Shown: positions 41,402 through 50,207, counted from the stretch's first letter. The stretch is 64,000 nt of DNA from Fredinandcohnia aciditolerans (GCA_003640645.1 QGHH01000001.1:428186-492185), one strand, 5' to 3'. Numbers and translations: made by a program. Notes: generated from the sequence alone by a model not told the origin.

Positions 41402-41635
41402 TTACCCTCCACTTACTGGTGGAATCAACGCCACTGTATCTCCTGCTTTTACAACGTCCTTATCTCCTGCATACTCTTCGTTAATTGCAAACATAATTTG
41501 GTCAAGGTTTATTATACCATGGTCGTTCGAAAGCTTTTCTTTCAAATCTGTTACAGTTAGCTCATTTTCATGTAAAATTATTCTATCTGTTCCTGCCATT
41601 TCCTGTAAATGAGCAAAGAATAAAACAGTTATCAT
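41402..41635 (-). CDS. moaD: molybdopterin synthase small subunit MoaD
   Basis: A 77-residue ubiquitin-like sulfur carrier ending PPVSGG, whose terminal glycine is thiocarboxylated and donates sulfur to form molybdopterin. I start it at the ATG at 41635, which overlaps the moaE stop (ATGA), as is common for the pair; the open frame further upstream is within moaE. MoaD and MoaE form the synthase heterotetramer. Confidence 0.92.
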   Translation of the reverse strand: MITVLFFAHLQEMAGTDRIILHENELTVTDLKEKLSNDHGIINLDQIMFAINEEYAGDKDVVKAGDTVALIPPVSGG

Positions 41636-42102
41636 TTTAGATCCTCCTCTTCTGGTCGACCGGTTAGATATTGTTTTGTCTCTAATTGATCGCCTATCCA
41701 CATTTCTCCATCTTCCCAATGCTCCTTTTTCCAAATAGGAACAATCTGTTTAATCCTTTCGATTGCATACTCGTTTGCAGCGTAGGCATCCTTACGATGT
41801 GGTGTGGAGACTGCGATGACAACAGCAGCTTCTGATATATCCAATCGACCAATTCGGTGAATAATGGCCGTTTTAGCTTCTGGCCATTTTTCAGCTATTT
41901 CCTCACCAATTTGAGCAAGCTTTTTTTCTGCCATTGAAACATATGCATCATATTCTAAATAGAGGGTCCGTTTCCCCTTCGTGAATTCGCGGACTGTGCC
42001 GATAAAAGTAGTAACAGCACCGGCCTCACGTCTAACGACTTTATTCGTAACTTCTTCAACATTGATAGGTTCTTTCGTAATTTTATATAATGTATTATTC
42101 AT
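41632..42102 (-). CDS. moaE: molybdopterin synthase catalytic subunit MoaE
   Basis: A 156-residue subunit that converts cyclic pyranopterin monophosphate to molybdopterin. The start is the ATG at 42102 after GGGAGG. Conserved parts are AGAVTTFIGTVREF, LEYDAYVSMAEKKL, HRIGRLDI, and the active-site lysine region WKKEHWEDGEMW. A structured leader lies just upstream. Confidence 0.93.
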   Translation of the reverse strand: MNNTLYKITKEPINVEEVTNKVVRREAGAVTTFIGTVREFTKGKRTLYLEYDAYVSMAEKKLAQIGEEIAEKWPEAKTAIIHRIGRLDISEAAVVIAVSTPHRKDAYAANEYAIERIKQIVPIWKKEHWEDGEMWIGDQLETKQYLTGRPEEEDLK

Positions 42103-42122
42103 TGATTTACCTCCCTCAATCC

Positions 42123-42300
42123 AAATACGCATAGGCGTATTTGCGCACAGACTTTTTACGCCACACGATGCGGGTCACAAAAAAGTTGCCATAGACGTGG
42201 CGTTCTTAGTCCTTTATCTTATTCTCGTAAACTTCTTTAAAAAATCTGTTGCATCCGCCGGAGACATTTAACTTCATTCTACTCAGGATTGCTCCTTTAA
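42123..42300 (-). repeat. structured leader upstream of moaE, possibly a dispersed repeat
   Basis: Between moaE and mobB. Hairpin AAATACGC/GCGTATTT (42123-42142) lies right before the moaE ribosome binding site, and ACGCCAC (42158-42164) can pair with GTGGCGT (42197-42203) around a 32-nt interior. The block CCACGTC-TATGGCAA followed by CGCATCGTGTG, read on the minus strand, resembles part of the repeat at 52253-52440. It could be a mobile palindromic repeat or a leader RNA; I cannot tell which. Confidence 0.45.
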
Positions 42301-42315
42301 ACTTCATTACTACAT

Positions 42316-42828
42316 TTATCCTTTTTGAATAAAGTTAAATATCCATTCTAAATAAATTTCTTCATCTTTTATATGAAAAAGAGGAAAATTAGATTCGATT
42401 GGAATCCAAGAAATAACTGCTACTATGTTTGTTAATGAAGTTAGCAACTCCTTGTCCGCGTCATTCCTAATCAGAACAATTTTGGGATAATCGGCTAATT
42501 TAAACCCCTCAATTAATACCATATCATTTTCAAAAAAAGCATACAGCTGAATGAGTTTTTCTAAAGTCCAGCCGGAAGTCTTTGCTTCTAGCTGAAGACT
42601 TCCACCGCCTTCAACAATAGTTGCAGATGCACCTGCTTTAAAGTGTCTCGAAGAATCTTTTTCTTTATTAAGTCCCTTCAGAATGCTTGTATGTCCATGA
42701 TGTTTAATTGTTGCAATCCTAACCCCAAGTTCTGTGCCTCTTTTTACAATTTTTTCAACTAACGTTGTTTTCCCACTGTTTTGATATCCAACGATTTGTA
42801 AAAGTGGAAACCTTATTTCCAAGGCCAC
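42316..42828 (-). CDS. mobB: molybdopterin-guanine dinucleotide biosynthesis adaptor MobB
   Basis: A 170-residue P-loop GTPase-like protein, LLQIVGYQNSGKTTLVEKIV, that helps MobA attach GMP to molybdopterin. It has IKHHGHTSI and DSSRHFKAGASATIV, typical of MobB. It overlaps moeA by 16 bases. The bis-MGD form of the cofactor is what nitrate reductases use. Confidence 0.92.
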   Translation of the reverse strand: MALEIRFPLLQIVGYQNSGKTTLVEKIVKRGTELGVRIATIKHHGHTSILKGLNKEKDSSRHFKAGASATIVEGGGSLQLEAKTSGWTLEKLIQLYAFFENDMVLIEGFKLADYPKIVLIRNDADKELLTSLTNIVAVISWIPIESNFPLFHIKDEEIYLEWIFNFIQKG

Positions 42829-44081
42829 ATACTTCCTTCCTGATCTTCCAGTAATAACACATCCACTTCGTCGCCTTTTCCAAACCCGCGTGTTCCACCG
42901 GGTAACACCATTAATGCGTTCGCCCCGGCAAGCGAGGAAACTACATTCGATTTATCAAGCCCACTAGGCGCCACCAAAATTTTGCCATCAGAGAAGCTAA
43001 TTCTACTCCGTACAAACCTTGTAAATGGGTTTGGTTTTGGAAAGTCAGCATTGAGTTCAGCTTGTATTTTTAATAGATGTGGATGATTCGAATATAATCT
43101 TGTTCGCACCACTGGTCTGACTAATAGTTCGAAGCCAACATAACAGGCAGAAGGATTGCCAGATAAGCCAAACAATAGCTTGCCATTTAGTTGAGCAACC
43201 GTTGTGACACTACCAGGCCTCATTGCAATTTTATTAAATAATACTTCTGCACCTAATTTTTCATAAATTGCCGGTAGATAATCATAATCCCCAACTGAAA
43301 CTCCACCCGTTGTAATGAGAATATCAACTTCATCTAATGCGTTTTTGATTGCCTCATAGCAAAGGTCAAAATCATCCGAAAGTTTACCGAAATAGTTGGG
43401 CTTTGCACCTACTCTTTCAATTTGTGCACTGACCATATAAGAATTGCTGTTACGAATTTTCCCAGGTAGTAATTCTTCATTAACATCAAGCAACTCTGTT
43501 CCGGTAGCGTAAATGCCGATTACAGGTTTCTTTGCAACTTCTACTTGATGATAGCCAAAGGTTGCTAAAAGTGCTTTTACTCCAGGGTTAATGAAGATTC
43601 CTTTTTCGACTAGGACAGAATCTTTTTTTGTATCTTCACCTTGGAATGAAACATTATCTCCGGATTTAAAAGGTCTTTTAATCGACATGTATTTTTTGCC
43701 ATTACGTTCGTATTCATTGGTCAATTCCAGCATAACAACCGCATCGCATTCAGCTGGCATTTGCGCCCCTGTCATGATTCGAACTGCTTGAAAAGCATCT
43801 ACCTTTTTCGTAGCAATTGAACCTGCTCCAATTTCTTCTATTACTTCAAATTCAATTGGATGGTCCTGTCTGGCGTCTATTGTATCCGCTGACCTTAAAG
43901 CAAAGCCATCATATGGGGAACGATTGAAATGAGGGACATCGTGATCAGCAATTAAATCCTCTGCTAAAAATCGTCCATAACTGGCCTCTATCGGTACTAA
44001 TTCTTTTGTACCTGTACCCGCAAATTCCATTACACGAGATACCGCTTCTGGAACCGGTATCGGTGTTCGTTTTTCAACCAT
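42813..44081 (-). CDS. moeA: molybdopterin molybdenumtransferase MoeA
   Basis: A 422-residue enzyme that inserts molybdenum. Key segments: DVPHFNRSPYDGFALRSADT, IMTGAQMPAECDAVV, YATGTELLDVNEEL and ITTGGVSVGDYDYLP. The start is set at the ATG at 44081; a GTG three codons earlier overlaps the only purine-rich stretch. First gene of moeA-mobB. Confidence 0.93.
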   Translation of the reverse strand: MVEKRTPIPVPEAVSRVMEFAGTGTKELVPIEASYGRFLAEDLIADHDVPHFNRSPYDGFALRSADTIDARQDHPIEFEVIEEIGAGSIATKKVDAFQAVRIMTGAQMPAECDAVVMLELTNEYERNGKKYMSIKRPFKSGDNVSFQGEDTKKDSVLVEKGIFINPGVKALLATFGYHQVEVAKKPVIGIYATGTELLDVNEELLPGKIRNSNSYMVSAQIERVGAKPNYFGKLSDDFDLCYEAIKNALDEVDILITTGGVSVGDYDYLPAIYEKLGAEVLFNKIAMRPGSVTTVAQLNGKLLFGLSGNPSACYVGFELLVRPVVRTRLYSNHPHLLKIQAELNADFPKPNPFTRFVRSRISFSDGKILVAPSGLDKSNVVSSLAGANALMVLPGGTRGFGKGDEVDVLLLEDQEGSMWPWK

Positions 44082-44142
44082 GTTATCCACTCGCTTCTTT
44101 TATCTACTTTTTTCCTATTGTAGTATATTTAAACAAAAACCA

Positions 44143-45105
44143 CTACTTTCTTGCAGTGATGTCATTAAGTTGAATAATTCCTTCTTCTAATTTATCATCA
44201 ACAACTTTAGCATCTATAATATGTTGAACAATTAAATGATTAGCATTATCAAATAGCTCTTTTGTATTTGATATTTCATTCATTACATCTTGTGAAAACT
44301 CCTTTTGTTCCTCGATTGTGTCCAAGACCAAGTGAACTTCTTGTTGCACAGACTGAATCACTGTCATAATGTAATTAAATCTTTCGGTTGTATTTATACT
44401 TACATCAACCCCTAAATGAACAAGACTTGTACTGTGTGTAGTCGATTGTAAGGATTCATTGATTTCTTTCTGAATCGCCTTTGTGAGTGAACTAATATGC
44501 TCCGTACTAACTGCCGTACTCTCTGCTAATTTTCTAACCTCTGCAGCCACAACTGAAAATCCTTTCCCCTGCTCACCTGCCCTAGCAGCTTCAATTGAGG
44601 CATTTAATGCTAATAAATTAGTCTGATCTGCAATCTCTTTAATGACTCCAACAATATCCTCGATTTCCCTTGAGCGGCTATTAAGATGATTCATTTTTTC
44701 AGATGTATCATTTAATTGGCTTCCAAGCTTTTTCATGATTGATTCAACCTCTAATACTTCGTTCTTTCCTTCCGTTGATTTTGTAACCATATCACTTGCT
44801 GCTGATAGTAAGGATTGACCATTTTCATATAATTTCGTTGAATTTTGAAAGGATAAGAGACTTAACTCTTCCACTCTATCGAATTTAGACTTTATTTTTG
44901 CTACGAGTTCACCTAAAACATGATGCTGTCCATTAACATGCTCATGCTGTTCAATTGTCGCCACAAGCTCTTCGTAAAAATGTTTAATAAACGTAGCAGT
45001 GCTTTCATTTTGCCGATCTCTTTCATTTATTAATTCTTCTAATTCTCTTTTTAGTTGGATATTTTCTTTTTCGAGATCTTCTATATATTGTTTACGAATA
45101 AACAT
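44143..45105 (-). CDS. cytoplasmic methyl-accepting chemotaxis-type receptor
   Basis: A 320-residue protein with no membrane helix. Residues 1-45 are a charged coiled coil ([20 protein letters not shown]), the middle is helical, and about residues 150-215 carry the chemoreceptor hairpin tip: [20 protein letters not shown] and [19 protein letters not shown]. It would contact CheA/CheW and is soluble. The sensor region is short and contains no recognised PAS or heme domain, though it has a His-rich stretch near residues 53-62. It diverges from scdA across an Fnr-box region, so an oxygen, NO or nitrate link is possible but unproven. Confidence 0.82.
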   Translation of the reverse strand: MFIRKQYIEDLEKENIQLKRELEELINERDRQNESTATFIKHFYEELVATIEQHEHVNGQHHVLGELVAKIKSKFDRVEELSLLSFQNSTKLYENGQSLLSAASDMVTKSTEGKNEVLEVESIMKKLGSQLNDTSEKMNHLNSRSREIEDIVGVIKEIADQTNLLALNASIEAARAGEQGKGFSVVAAEVRKLAESTAVSTEHISSLTKAIQKEINESLQSTTHSTSLVHLGVDVSINTTERFNYIMTVIQSVQQEVHLVLDTIEEQKEFSQDVMNEISNTKELFDNANHLIVQHIIDAKVVDDKLEEGIIQLNDITARK

Positions 45106-45220
45106 TTACCCCAACTCCTTGCAGCCATCTTAATATAGCTTAATACTATCAAACTTGTCCCATTTGTATTTGTGATTTCCATCACTTTCATCTTATTTTT
45201 CGACGATTATTATGCAAAAG

Positions 45221-45236
45221 TGTGATTCGCATCACC
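45221..45236 (+). promoter_or_regulatory. Fnr box of scdA
   Basis: TGTGATTCGCATCACC, matching TGTGA-N6-TCAC. A -10 TATGCT lies at 45258-45263, 29.5 bp from the box centre, the class II activator distance. Confidence 0.82.
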
Positions 45237-45294
45237 TCATTTGATTGTGTTACAAGCTATGCTAGAAGTAGCTTACTAAATAGGAGGTAGAATC

Positions 45295-46002
45295 ATGGAA
45301 CACACTTTTACTGAACAACATATCATTGGAGAAATTGTAACTGAGTTTCCGAAGGCTGGAGACCTTTTCAAAAAACTTCGAATTGATTTTTGCTGTGGTG
45401 GAAACCGACCACTTATAGATGCAATTGAGGAAAGAAATCTTTCAAAAGATGAAGTTTTAACTAAACTAAATGCTCTTTACCAAGACTTGAAAGAATTAAA
45501 TGAAAAAACGGTGGATTGGAAAGCTGCGAGCTATTCAGAATTAATTGATCATATCGTTAATAAACACCATCGTTATTTAAATGAAGAACTTCCACAGCTT
45601 AGTCCATATGTAACAAAGGTATTACGCGTTCACGGTGGAAATCATCCACACCTAGCAAGGGTACATTCACTTTTTAATCAATTGAAGGTTGAGCTAGAAC
45701 AACACACTATTAAGGAAGAAGCAGATTCTTTTCCACTCATCGTAAAATTTGAAAAAGAACCAACTGCTGAAAATCATGAATTAGTGAAGAAGCATGTAAT
45801 CGAATTAGAAGACGATCATGATGAGGCCGGAAATATTATAAAAGAAATTCGTAACATCACAAATGATTTCCAACCACCAATCGGTGCATGTGGAACGTAT
45901 CGTCTTGTCTACCAACGTCTCGAGGCACTTGAAGCAGATTTATTCGAGCATATTCATTTAGAAAATAATATACTTTTTCCAAGAGTTGCGGCTGGCAACT
46001 AA
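45295..46002 (+). CDS. scdA: iron-sulfur cluster repair di-iron protein ScdA/RIC
   Basis: A 235-residue protein. The N-terminal ScdA domain has FRIDFCCGG-type sequence (LRIDFCCGGNRPLIDAIE), and the rest is a hemerythrin-like four-helix bundle whose iron ligands include His in VNKHHRYL, HGGNHPHLARVHSLF, EEADSFP, DDHDEAG and HIHLENNILFP. It repairs iron-sulfur clusters damaged by NO or oxidants. The Fnr box upstream and the neighbouring NO-reductase-like operon fit that role. ATG preceded by AGGAGG. Confidence 0.94.
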   Translation: MEHTFTEQHIIGEIVTEFPKAGDLFKKLRIDFCCGGNRPLIDAIEERNLSKDEVLTKLNALYQDLKELNEKTVDWKAASYSELIDHIVNKHHRYLNEELPQLSPYVTKVLRVHGGNHPHLARVHSLFNQLKVELEQHTIKEEADSFPLIVKFEKEPTAENHELVKKHVIELEDDHDEAGNIIKEIRNITNDFQPPIGACGTYRLVYQRLEALEADLFEHIHLENNILFPRVAAGN

Positions 46003-46011
46003 CACCAAATC

Positions 46012-46042
46012 AAAAAGAGCTGACATATGTCAGCTCTTTTTT
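46012..46042. terminator. bidirectional terminator between scdA and the heme-copper operon
   Basis: AAAAAGAGCTGACA and its complement TGTCAGCTCTTTTTT flank a central AT pair; nearly perfect palindrome with A and T runs on both sides. Confidence 0.92.
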
Positions 46043-46682
46043 ATGTCATCCGTTCATCCAGTTCTTTTGCATGAATATTCAGGTTAATATATTTCCTTTT
46101 TTTCATAGTTGTATTCTTATTGATTTCAGGCTTTCCTAAAAATACCCGTCCAATAAATAAAATACAGATCGCTACTCCTAATACAAACATCGCTTTTCCT
46201 AGCTGTTGTTGGGCTGTCACTAAGTAGTTATTACAAAGACGGACTGGTGATATTGAATAAAGCCAGCTCATCACAAAAATCATAGAAATCAGATTAGCCC
46301 AAATAAAGGCTTTACTTATCGGACCTAGCAGTTGCCAACTATAATACAAGAGTACCCCCACAAGAAGTGATAGGCTCATATATTTCGCAATCTCCATGAT
46401 TGGCTCATTAAGTGCGGCATCTACTGACCTAGGCAACAGCCAAAACCCTACAACGCATATTGCTGTAAATATACCCGCAATACCATTTTCATTGTAAAAC
46501 ACGAAGAAACCTCGCCATTTTCTCGGAAACCCTTTTGCAAGAAAAAATCCACTTCCTATTAATAGTGGATATTGAATAAGCATTGTTCCAACCATACTCT
46601 CTTCTAACAATGACATTATATACGGAAGTGAAACGAATAGAAGTAAAAGTAGCCCTATCATTACATATCGAAAACGGTACAT
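46041..46682 (-). CDS. multi-span membrane protein in the CuA heme-copper operon
   Basis: A 213-residue protein with about six hydrophobic helices, from YVMIGLLLLLFVSLPYIM to AMFVLGVAICILFIGRVFL, ending in a basic tail. I start it at the ATG at 46682 after AGAGGTG; this is ten bases after the SCO gene. I recognise no family and no metal-binding motif beyond single His and Cys residues (one Cys in RLCNNYL). As fourth gene of the operon it may be an assembly factor or small subunit of the enzyme. Inference only. Confidence 0.7.
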   Translation of the reverse strand: MYRFRYVMIGLLLLLFVSLPYIMSLLEESMVGTMLIQYPLLIGSGFFLAKGFPRKWRGFFVFYNENGIAGIFTAICVVGFWLLPRSVDAALNEPIMEIAKYMSLSLLVGVLLYYSWQLLGPISKAFIWANLISMIFVMSWLYSISPVRLCNNYLVTAQQQLGKAMFVLGVAICILFIGRVFLGKPEINKNTTMKKRKYINLNIHAKELDERMT

Positions 46683-46692
46683 ATTTTCACCT

Positions 46693-47301
46693 CTAGAATA
46701 GGATAGAATCCATGTATTCCACAACAACTTGTGGTGTTTGGTAATCAAAGATATTCGTTAATTTTCCATCTGGATTAATCACATAAAATGCAGAATTGTG
46801 CTCATAGCCCCCGTATTCATTAGGGATAACTACTACTTCAAGGGCGTCAAGGACATTCTTTAATTCCTGCTCATCCTGAATAGTGGCCATTTTCCAATGC
46901 TCCCCATCTGCACCAAAATGATTAGAATATGATTTTAATACCGTCGGAGAATCATTCTCTGGGTCAAAGCTTATGCTTACAAGCACAACTTCTTTCCCTA
47001 GGACATCATTAGGAATATTTTCATAAATTTCTGCAAAATTTCTTTCTAAAACCGGACATACGTCCCCACACGATGTATACATGAAGGTTAAAAGCGTATA
47101 TTTCCCTTTTAACTCTTGTAGTTGAAAGTTTTCTGAATTGGAATCAATTAATGTAGCAGATGGGAGCTTTGGCTGCTCCCTTTCTAATTCAATAATTCTT
47201 GCTTTCTCAGCCGTAAAAGCCCGTAATCCATCTGTACCTATCCATAGCAATGAAAGACCCGCTACAAGTGCAAATAGAATTCCAATACTTTTACGCAACA
47301 T
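46693..47301 (-). CDS. SCO1/SenC-type copper chaperone
   Basis: A 202-residue membrane-anchored thioredoxin-fold protein. The N-terminal helix (SIGILFALVAGLSLLW) anchors it outside. The copper ligands of SCO proteins are all here: Cys78 and Cys82 in TSCGDVCPVLERN and His168 in GYEHNSAFYVI. SCO proteins load copper into CuA sites, and the operon encodes a CuA subunit. It overlaps the subunit I gene by 11 bases. Confidence 0.9.
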   Translation of the reverse strand: MLRKSIGILFALVAGLSLLWIGTDGLRAFTAEKARIIELEREQPKLPSATLIDSNSENFQLQELKGKYTLLTFMYTSCGDVCPVLERNFAEIYENIPNDVLGKEVVLVSISFDPENDSPTVLKSYSNHFGADGEHWKMATIQDEQELKNVLDALEVVVIPNEYGGYEHNSAFYVINPDGKLTNIFDYQTPQVVVEYMDSILF

Positions 47302-48778
47302 GACGATCTGATCCTATTTTTTCTTTAAATTTATAATCAATTGACCTGCAGAAATTCCAAAAGCGGATTATAAATATCAATACAGCTAAGACTATAAAGA
47401 TACCGAAAATAGCTCCCATACGGTCATATGGAATCCACTCTGGAAAATGCTCCGCCCATCTTCTTGGAGCTCCGACCTTACCGGAAAATAGAAAAGATCC
47501 ACATAATCCAATGAAAAACATGATGTATACCCAAAAGCTAATTCCATCAATTGCTGTTTCCTTCTCTTTTTTATTCACTTTTGCCAAGTAATACATAAAT
47601 CCAAATAGCATCGCAGTTGCACCTAATCCCATATACATATGGAAATGACCTGGTACCCATTTTGTGTTATGCATGACATGGTTTACAACAATTGTTGCAT
47701 CAATAATTGCTGGTACGACTCCGATTACCCAACCAAACATGGATAAAAACATGAACGAAGAGGCAATGTCCCATTTAATTCCTGAACGATAGACAATCAT
47801 TAGCGCACCGTATGCTGTGATAACTAATACTGGTAATCCGTTTGCATAGGAGAGTACTTGTCCAATTATAATCATCCACTTTGGTAATGCAAAGTCCATT
47901 AACAAGTGATGAGTATAAATAGTAATCGTAAATAATGTTGAACAGTTCCACGCAATTAAGAATGGGCGGTTTGCCTTCCATGGACGATTTGTATAAGCCG
48001 CTAATATCTCATAAACTGCGATAACTCCCATGTAAATAATAGAGTTTGCAAAGATATGACCAAATGCATATGTTAGATTTTTTGCAAGCATTGGATCAAT
48101 TGTGATTGTTGGAATATATAGATTAATAAGGTTCATAACGAGTGCTGTTGCACCTGCGATTAATGCAGTGGTGTTTACAATTGAAACCATTGTACTAGCA
48201 ACGACAGCAGCTGGGGGACCATAGCCCTTTACCTTACCGAAGACAATAGACCACCCTAAACCTTCTCCTAAACTTCCATATTGTTTAATAATCGCTCTAG
48301 CAACATCCAAATTTAACAATAAGAATCCTACCCCAAGTATGAGCATACCACCTAAATATAGTGTTGCTCCCGCCATCTCCCATCCACCAGCAGAGATAGC
48401 TGGTAGCGGATATAAAAACGTCCAAGCTCCTGCAAAGTCAAATACAAATATTCCTACCAATACCATTAGGACACCGATAATGAATGTGATAAAATTTGTG
48501 ATTAAAATAGCTTTGCTTAATTTTACATATTTACTTAAGAAGAACCACATGACTGCAGCTGCGGCTAATGCTGCGGCCCCTATCATTCCCGTTCCATGGA
48601 CGGTCATAATTTCATAAAAGAATGCAGGGTCCACATCAATCATTTTTCCTTGTGCAAATAGCATTAAGACTCCGAATACCATCATTGAGAAAATGATGAG
48701 GCTACCTGTTAATAGATAAATAGCGATTGTTTTGTTTCGAGAGTTATTTGTCGCTCCCATTACCATATTAGTAGACAT
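47291..48778 (-). CDS. heme-copper catalytic subunit, probable CuA-type nitric oxide reductase
   Basis: A 495-residue protein with about 12-13 helices. All six canonical heme-copper histidines are present: His61 (MTVHGTGM) and His380 for the low-spin heme, His378 (VPGHFHMYMG) for the high-spin heme, and His241, His290, His291 (YTHHLLMDF) for the second metal. In oxidases His241 is followed four residues later by a crosslinked tyrosine; here that place is Asn245 (GHIFANS). Lack of the tyrosine argues against oxygen reduction. Together with the CuA partner it fits the CuA-type NO reductases known from Bacillus azotoformans. An unusual oxidase is the alternative. Confidence 0.8.
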   Translation of the reverse strand: MSTNMVMGATNNSRNKTIAIYLLTGSLIIFSMMVFGVLMLFAQGKMIDVDPAFFYEIMTVHGTGMIGAAALAAAAVMWFFLSKYVKLSKAILITNFITFIIGVLMVLVGIFVFDFAGAWTFLYPLPAISAGGWEMAGATLYLGGMLILGVGFLLLNLDVARAIIKQYGSLGEGLGWSIVFGKVKGYGPPAAVVASTMVSIVNTTALIAGATALVMNLINLYIPTITIDPMLAKNLTYAFGHIFANSIIYMGVIAVYEILAAYTNRPWKANRPFLIAWNCSTLFTITIYTHHLLMDFALPKWMIIIGQVLSYANGLPVLVITAYGALMIVYRSGIKWDIASSFMFLSMFGWVIGVVPAIIDATIVVNHVMHNTKWVPGHFHMYMGLGATAMLFGFMYYLAKVNKKEKETAIDGISFWVYIMFFIGLCGSFLFSGKVGAPRRWAEHFPEWIPYDRMGAIFGIFIVLAVLIFIIRFWNFCRSIDYKFKEKIGSDRHVA

Positions 48779-48792
48779 TGTTAACCCCCTCC

Positions 48793-49317
48793 TTAATTTG
48801 TTACGACAATTTCACCAACCATGAGATGGTGAGCAAGCCCACAGTATTCCATACATAATATTTGATATGTCCCAGGCTCCGAGAATGTGTAGTAAATCGT
48901 ATTAGTATAATCTGGCATTGCCTGAGTTTGTGCTAATAAATTCATGTCTTTGTCATAGATACCAAAGCCATGGTTAACATCTAAGCTTGTGATATCGAAT
49001 TCAATTGGCTCCCCCACTTTGAATTCCATTAGACTCATGTTCCATCCAAATTGAACGGCTTCAACATCGACAATGACTGGATTTTCTTCTTGTCCATATA
49101 CCGGTCTTTCAAATGGAAGATCCTGTAGTGTAAAATACGTTAAAGTTCCAAATACAACGAGTAGAACTAAGAAATAAATCGTTCTAAAACGGTACCATTT
49201 TTTCTGAATTGGTTCATACTCTCTTCGCTTATTAGTTTTTAATACGACGGTAATAAAAATAACTGTAATTAAGGCCATTAAAATAATGGAAAGATACCAA
49301 GCGGCTGTTTGGTACAA
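48793..49317 (-). CDS. CuA-containing subunit II of the heme-copper enzyme
   Basis: A 174-residue subunit with two N-terminal helices (WYLSIILMALITVIFITVVL and FRTIYFLVLLVVFGTLTYF) and an external cupredoxin domain. The CuA ligands are complete: His116, Cys155, Glu157 backbone, Cys159, His163 and Met166 (CMEYCGLAHHLM). It accepts electrons and passes them to subunit I. The start is a TTG at 49317, eight bases after AGGAGG. It opens a four-gene operon. Confidence 0.88.
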   Translation of the reverse strand: MYQTAAWYLSIILMALITVIFITVVLKTNKRREYEPIQKKWYRFRTIYFLVLLVVFGTLTYFTLQDLPFERPVYGQEENPVIVDVEAVQFGWNMSLMEFKVGEPIEFDITSLDVNHGFGIYDKDMNLLAQTQAMPDYTNTIYYTFSEPGTYQILCMEYCGLAHHLMVGEIVVTN

Positions 49318-49343
49318 AGAAACCCCCTCCTAATTTCTCTTTT

Positions 49344-49394
49344 CAGCAAGATTGTCACATATTGCTCAGCCATAAATCTGTTAAGTTTGTCACA
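49344..49394 (-). promoter_or_regulatory. TGTGA half-sites upstream of the CuA operon
   Basis: On the minus strand TGTGACAAACTTAACA (49379-49394) and TGTGACAATCTTGCTG (49344-49359). Each has one perfect Crp/Fnr half; the first has four of five bases in its second half. No -10 at the usual distance was found. Regulation by Fnr or by the second Crp-type protein is possible. Confidence 0.4.
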
Positions 49395-49406
49395 AAATGG
49401 GACTGA

Positions 49407-49444
49407 AACAAAAAAAGACACATTCTTGTCAAGAATGCATCTTT
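49407..49444 (-). terminator. terminator of modB
   Basis: Fourteen-bp stem (two G-U pairs) between plus-strand 49414-49427 and 49431-49444, loop of 3 nt, followed by TTTTTTTG on the minus strand. Confidence 0.88.
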
Positions 49445-49453
49445 ATATAACGA

Positions 49454-50107
49454 CTATTTAATTAAGTAGGTTAACGCCAGCATTAGGAATGAGATGAAGA
49501 CCGTTGTTAATACCCATAGCCAGGCCAATTCCATATTTCCGGTATCAATGGCAACATAGATTGCTGTTGGCAGTGTTTGTGTTTTTCCTGGTATATTACC
49601 AGCAAACATCAGGGTTGCACCAAACTCCCCAAGTGCTCTAGTAAAACTCAAGATAAAACCCGTTACAATTGCTTTCAACGATAAAGGAATCGAAATGAAC
49701 AGAAATATACTAAATTCATTTGCTCCATCCGTTCTTGCCGCATCCTCAATATCTGTATTTACTGTTTGAAATCCCGTCTTTACGGATTGGTACATTAACG
49801 GAAAGGCAACAACAGTCGAAGCAATAACAGCTGCCCACCACGTAAACATAATCGGTTGTCCTGTTAATTTCTCAAGAAACGTTCCTACAAAACTATTTCG
49901 TCCAAAAATCACAATTAATAAAAAACCAACAACCGATGGAGGCAAAACCAGTGGCAGCATTAACAATGTTTCCAGAAAGAGCTTTCCTTTAAATTGCTTA
50001 TGTGCCATCCATTTGCCTATGATTAGGCCAAGGAGTAAGACAATACAACCTGCCGTTATGGCGATGGTGATCGATAGTTTAATAGGTGACCAAAAAGTAA
50101 GTTCCAT
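49454..50107 (-). CDS. modB: molybdate ABC transporter permease ModB
   Basis: A 217-residue permease with about five helices. LLMLPLVLPPSVVGFLLIVI and the EAA-type loop DAARTDGANEFSIFLFISIP are typical of ModB. It imports molybdate for cofactor synthesis. No modA or modC is beside it, so it must work with partners encoded elsewhere. It diverges from fnr. Confidence 0.9.
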   Translation of the reverse strand: MELTFWSPIKLSITIAITAGCIVLLLGLIIGKWMAHKQFKGKLFLETLLMLPLVLPPSVVGFLLIVIFGRNSFVGTFLEKLTGQPIMFTWWAAVIASTVVAFPLMYQSVKTGFQTVNTDIEDAARTDGANEFSIFLFISIPLSLKAIVTGFILSFTRALGEFGATLMFAGNIPGKTQTLPTAIYVAIDTGNMELAWLWVLTTVFISFLMLALTYLIK

Positions 50108-50191
50108 TATACAAACCTCAATTGTTAAAAATTGTTCAAAATGTCAGGAATCCTTATTTTCCAAGGTATTATGCTTCAAAAATGAAGTAAG

Positions 50192-50207
50192 TGTGATTTA
50201 TTATACA
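50192..50207 (+). promoter_or_regulatory. weak Fnr-like box before fnr
   Basis: TGTGATTTATTATACA: first half perfect, second half 3 of 5. A -10 TATGAT at 50229-50234 lies 29.5 bp from the centre, the same geometry as the clear Fnr promoters. Autoregulation is inferred. Confidence 0.5.

Noticed and set aside
47291-49317. cNOR/qNOR-type (norBC) nitric oxide reductase
   Set aside because: The partner subunit is a CuA cupredoxin, not a cytochrome c or a fused domain, and the oxidase-like AWTFLYPLP segment is present.
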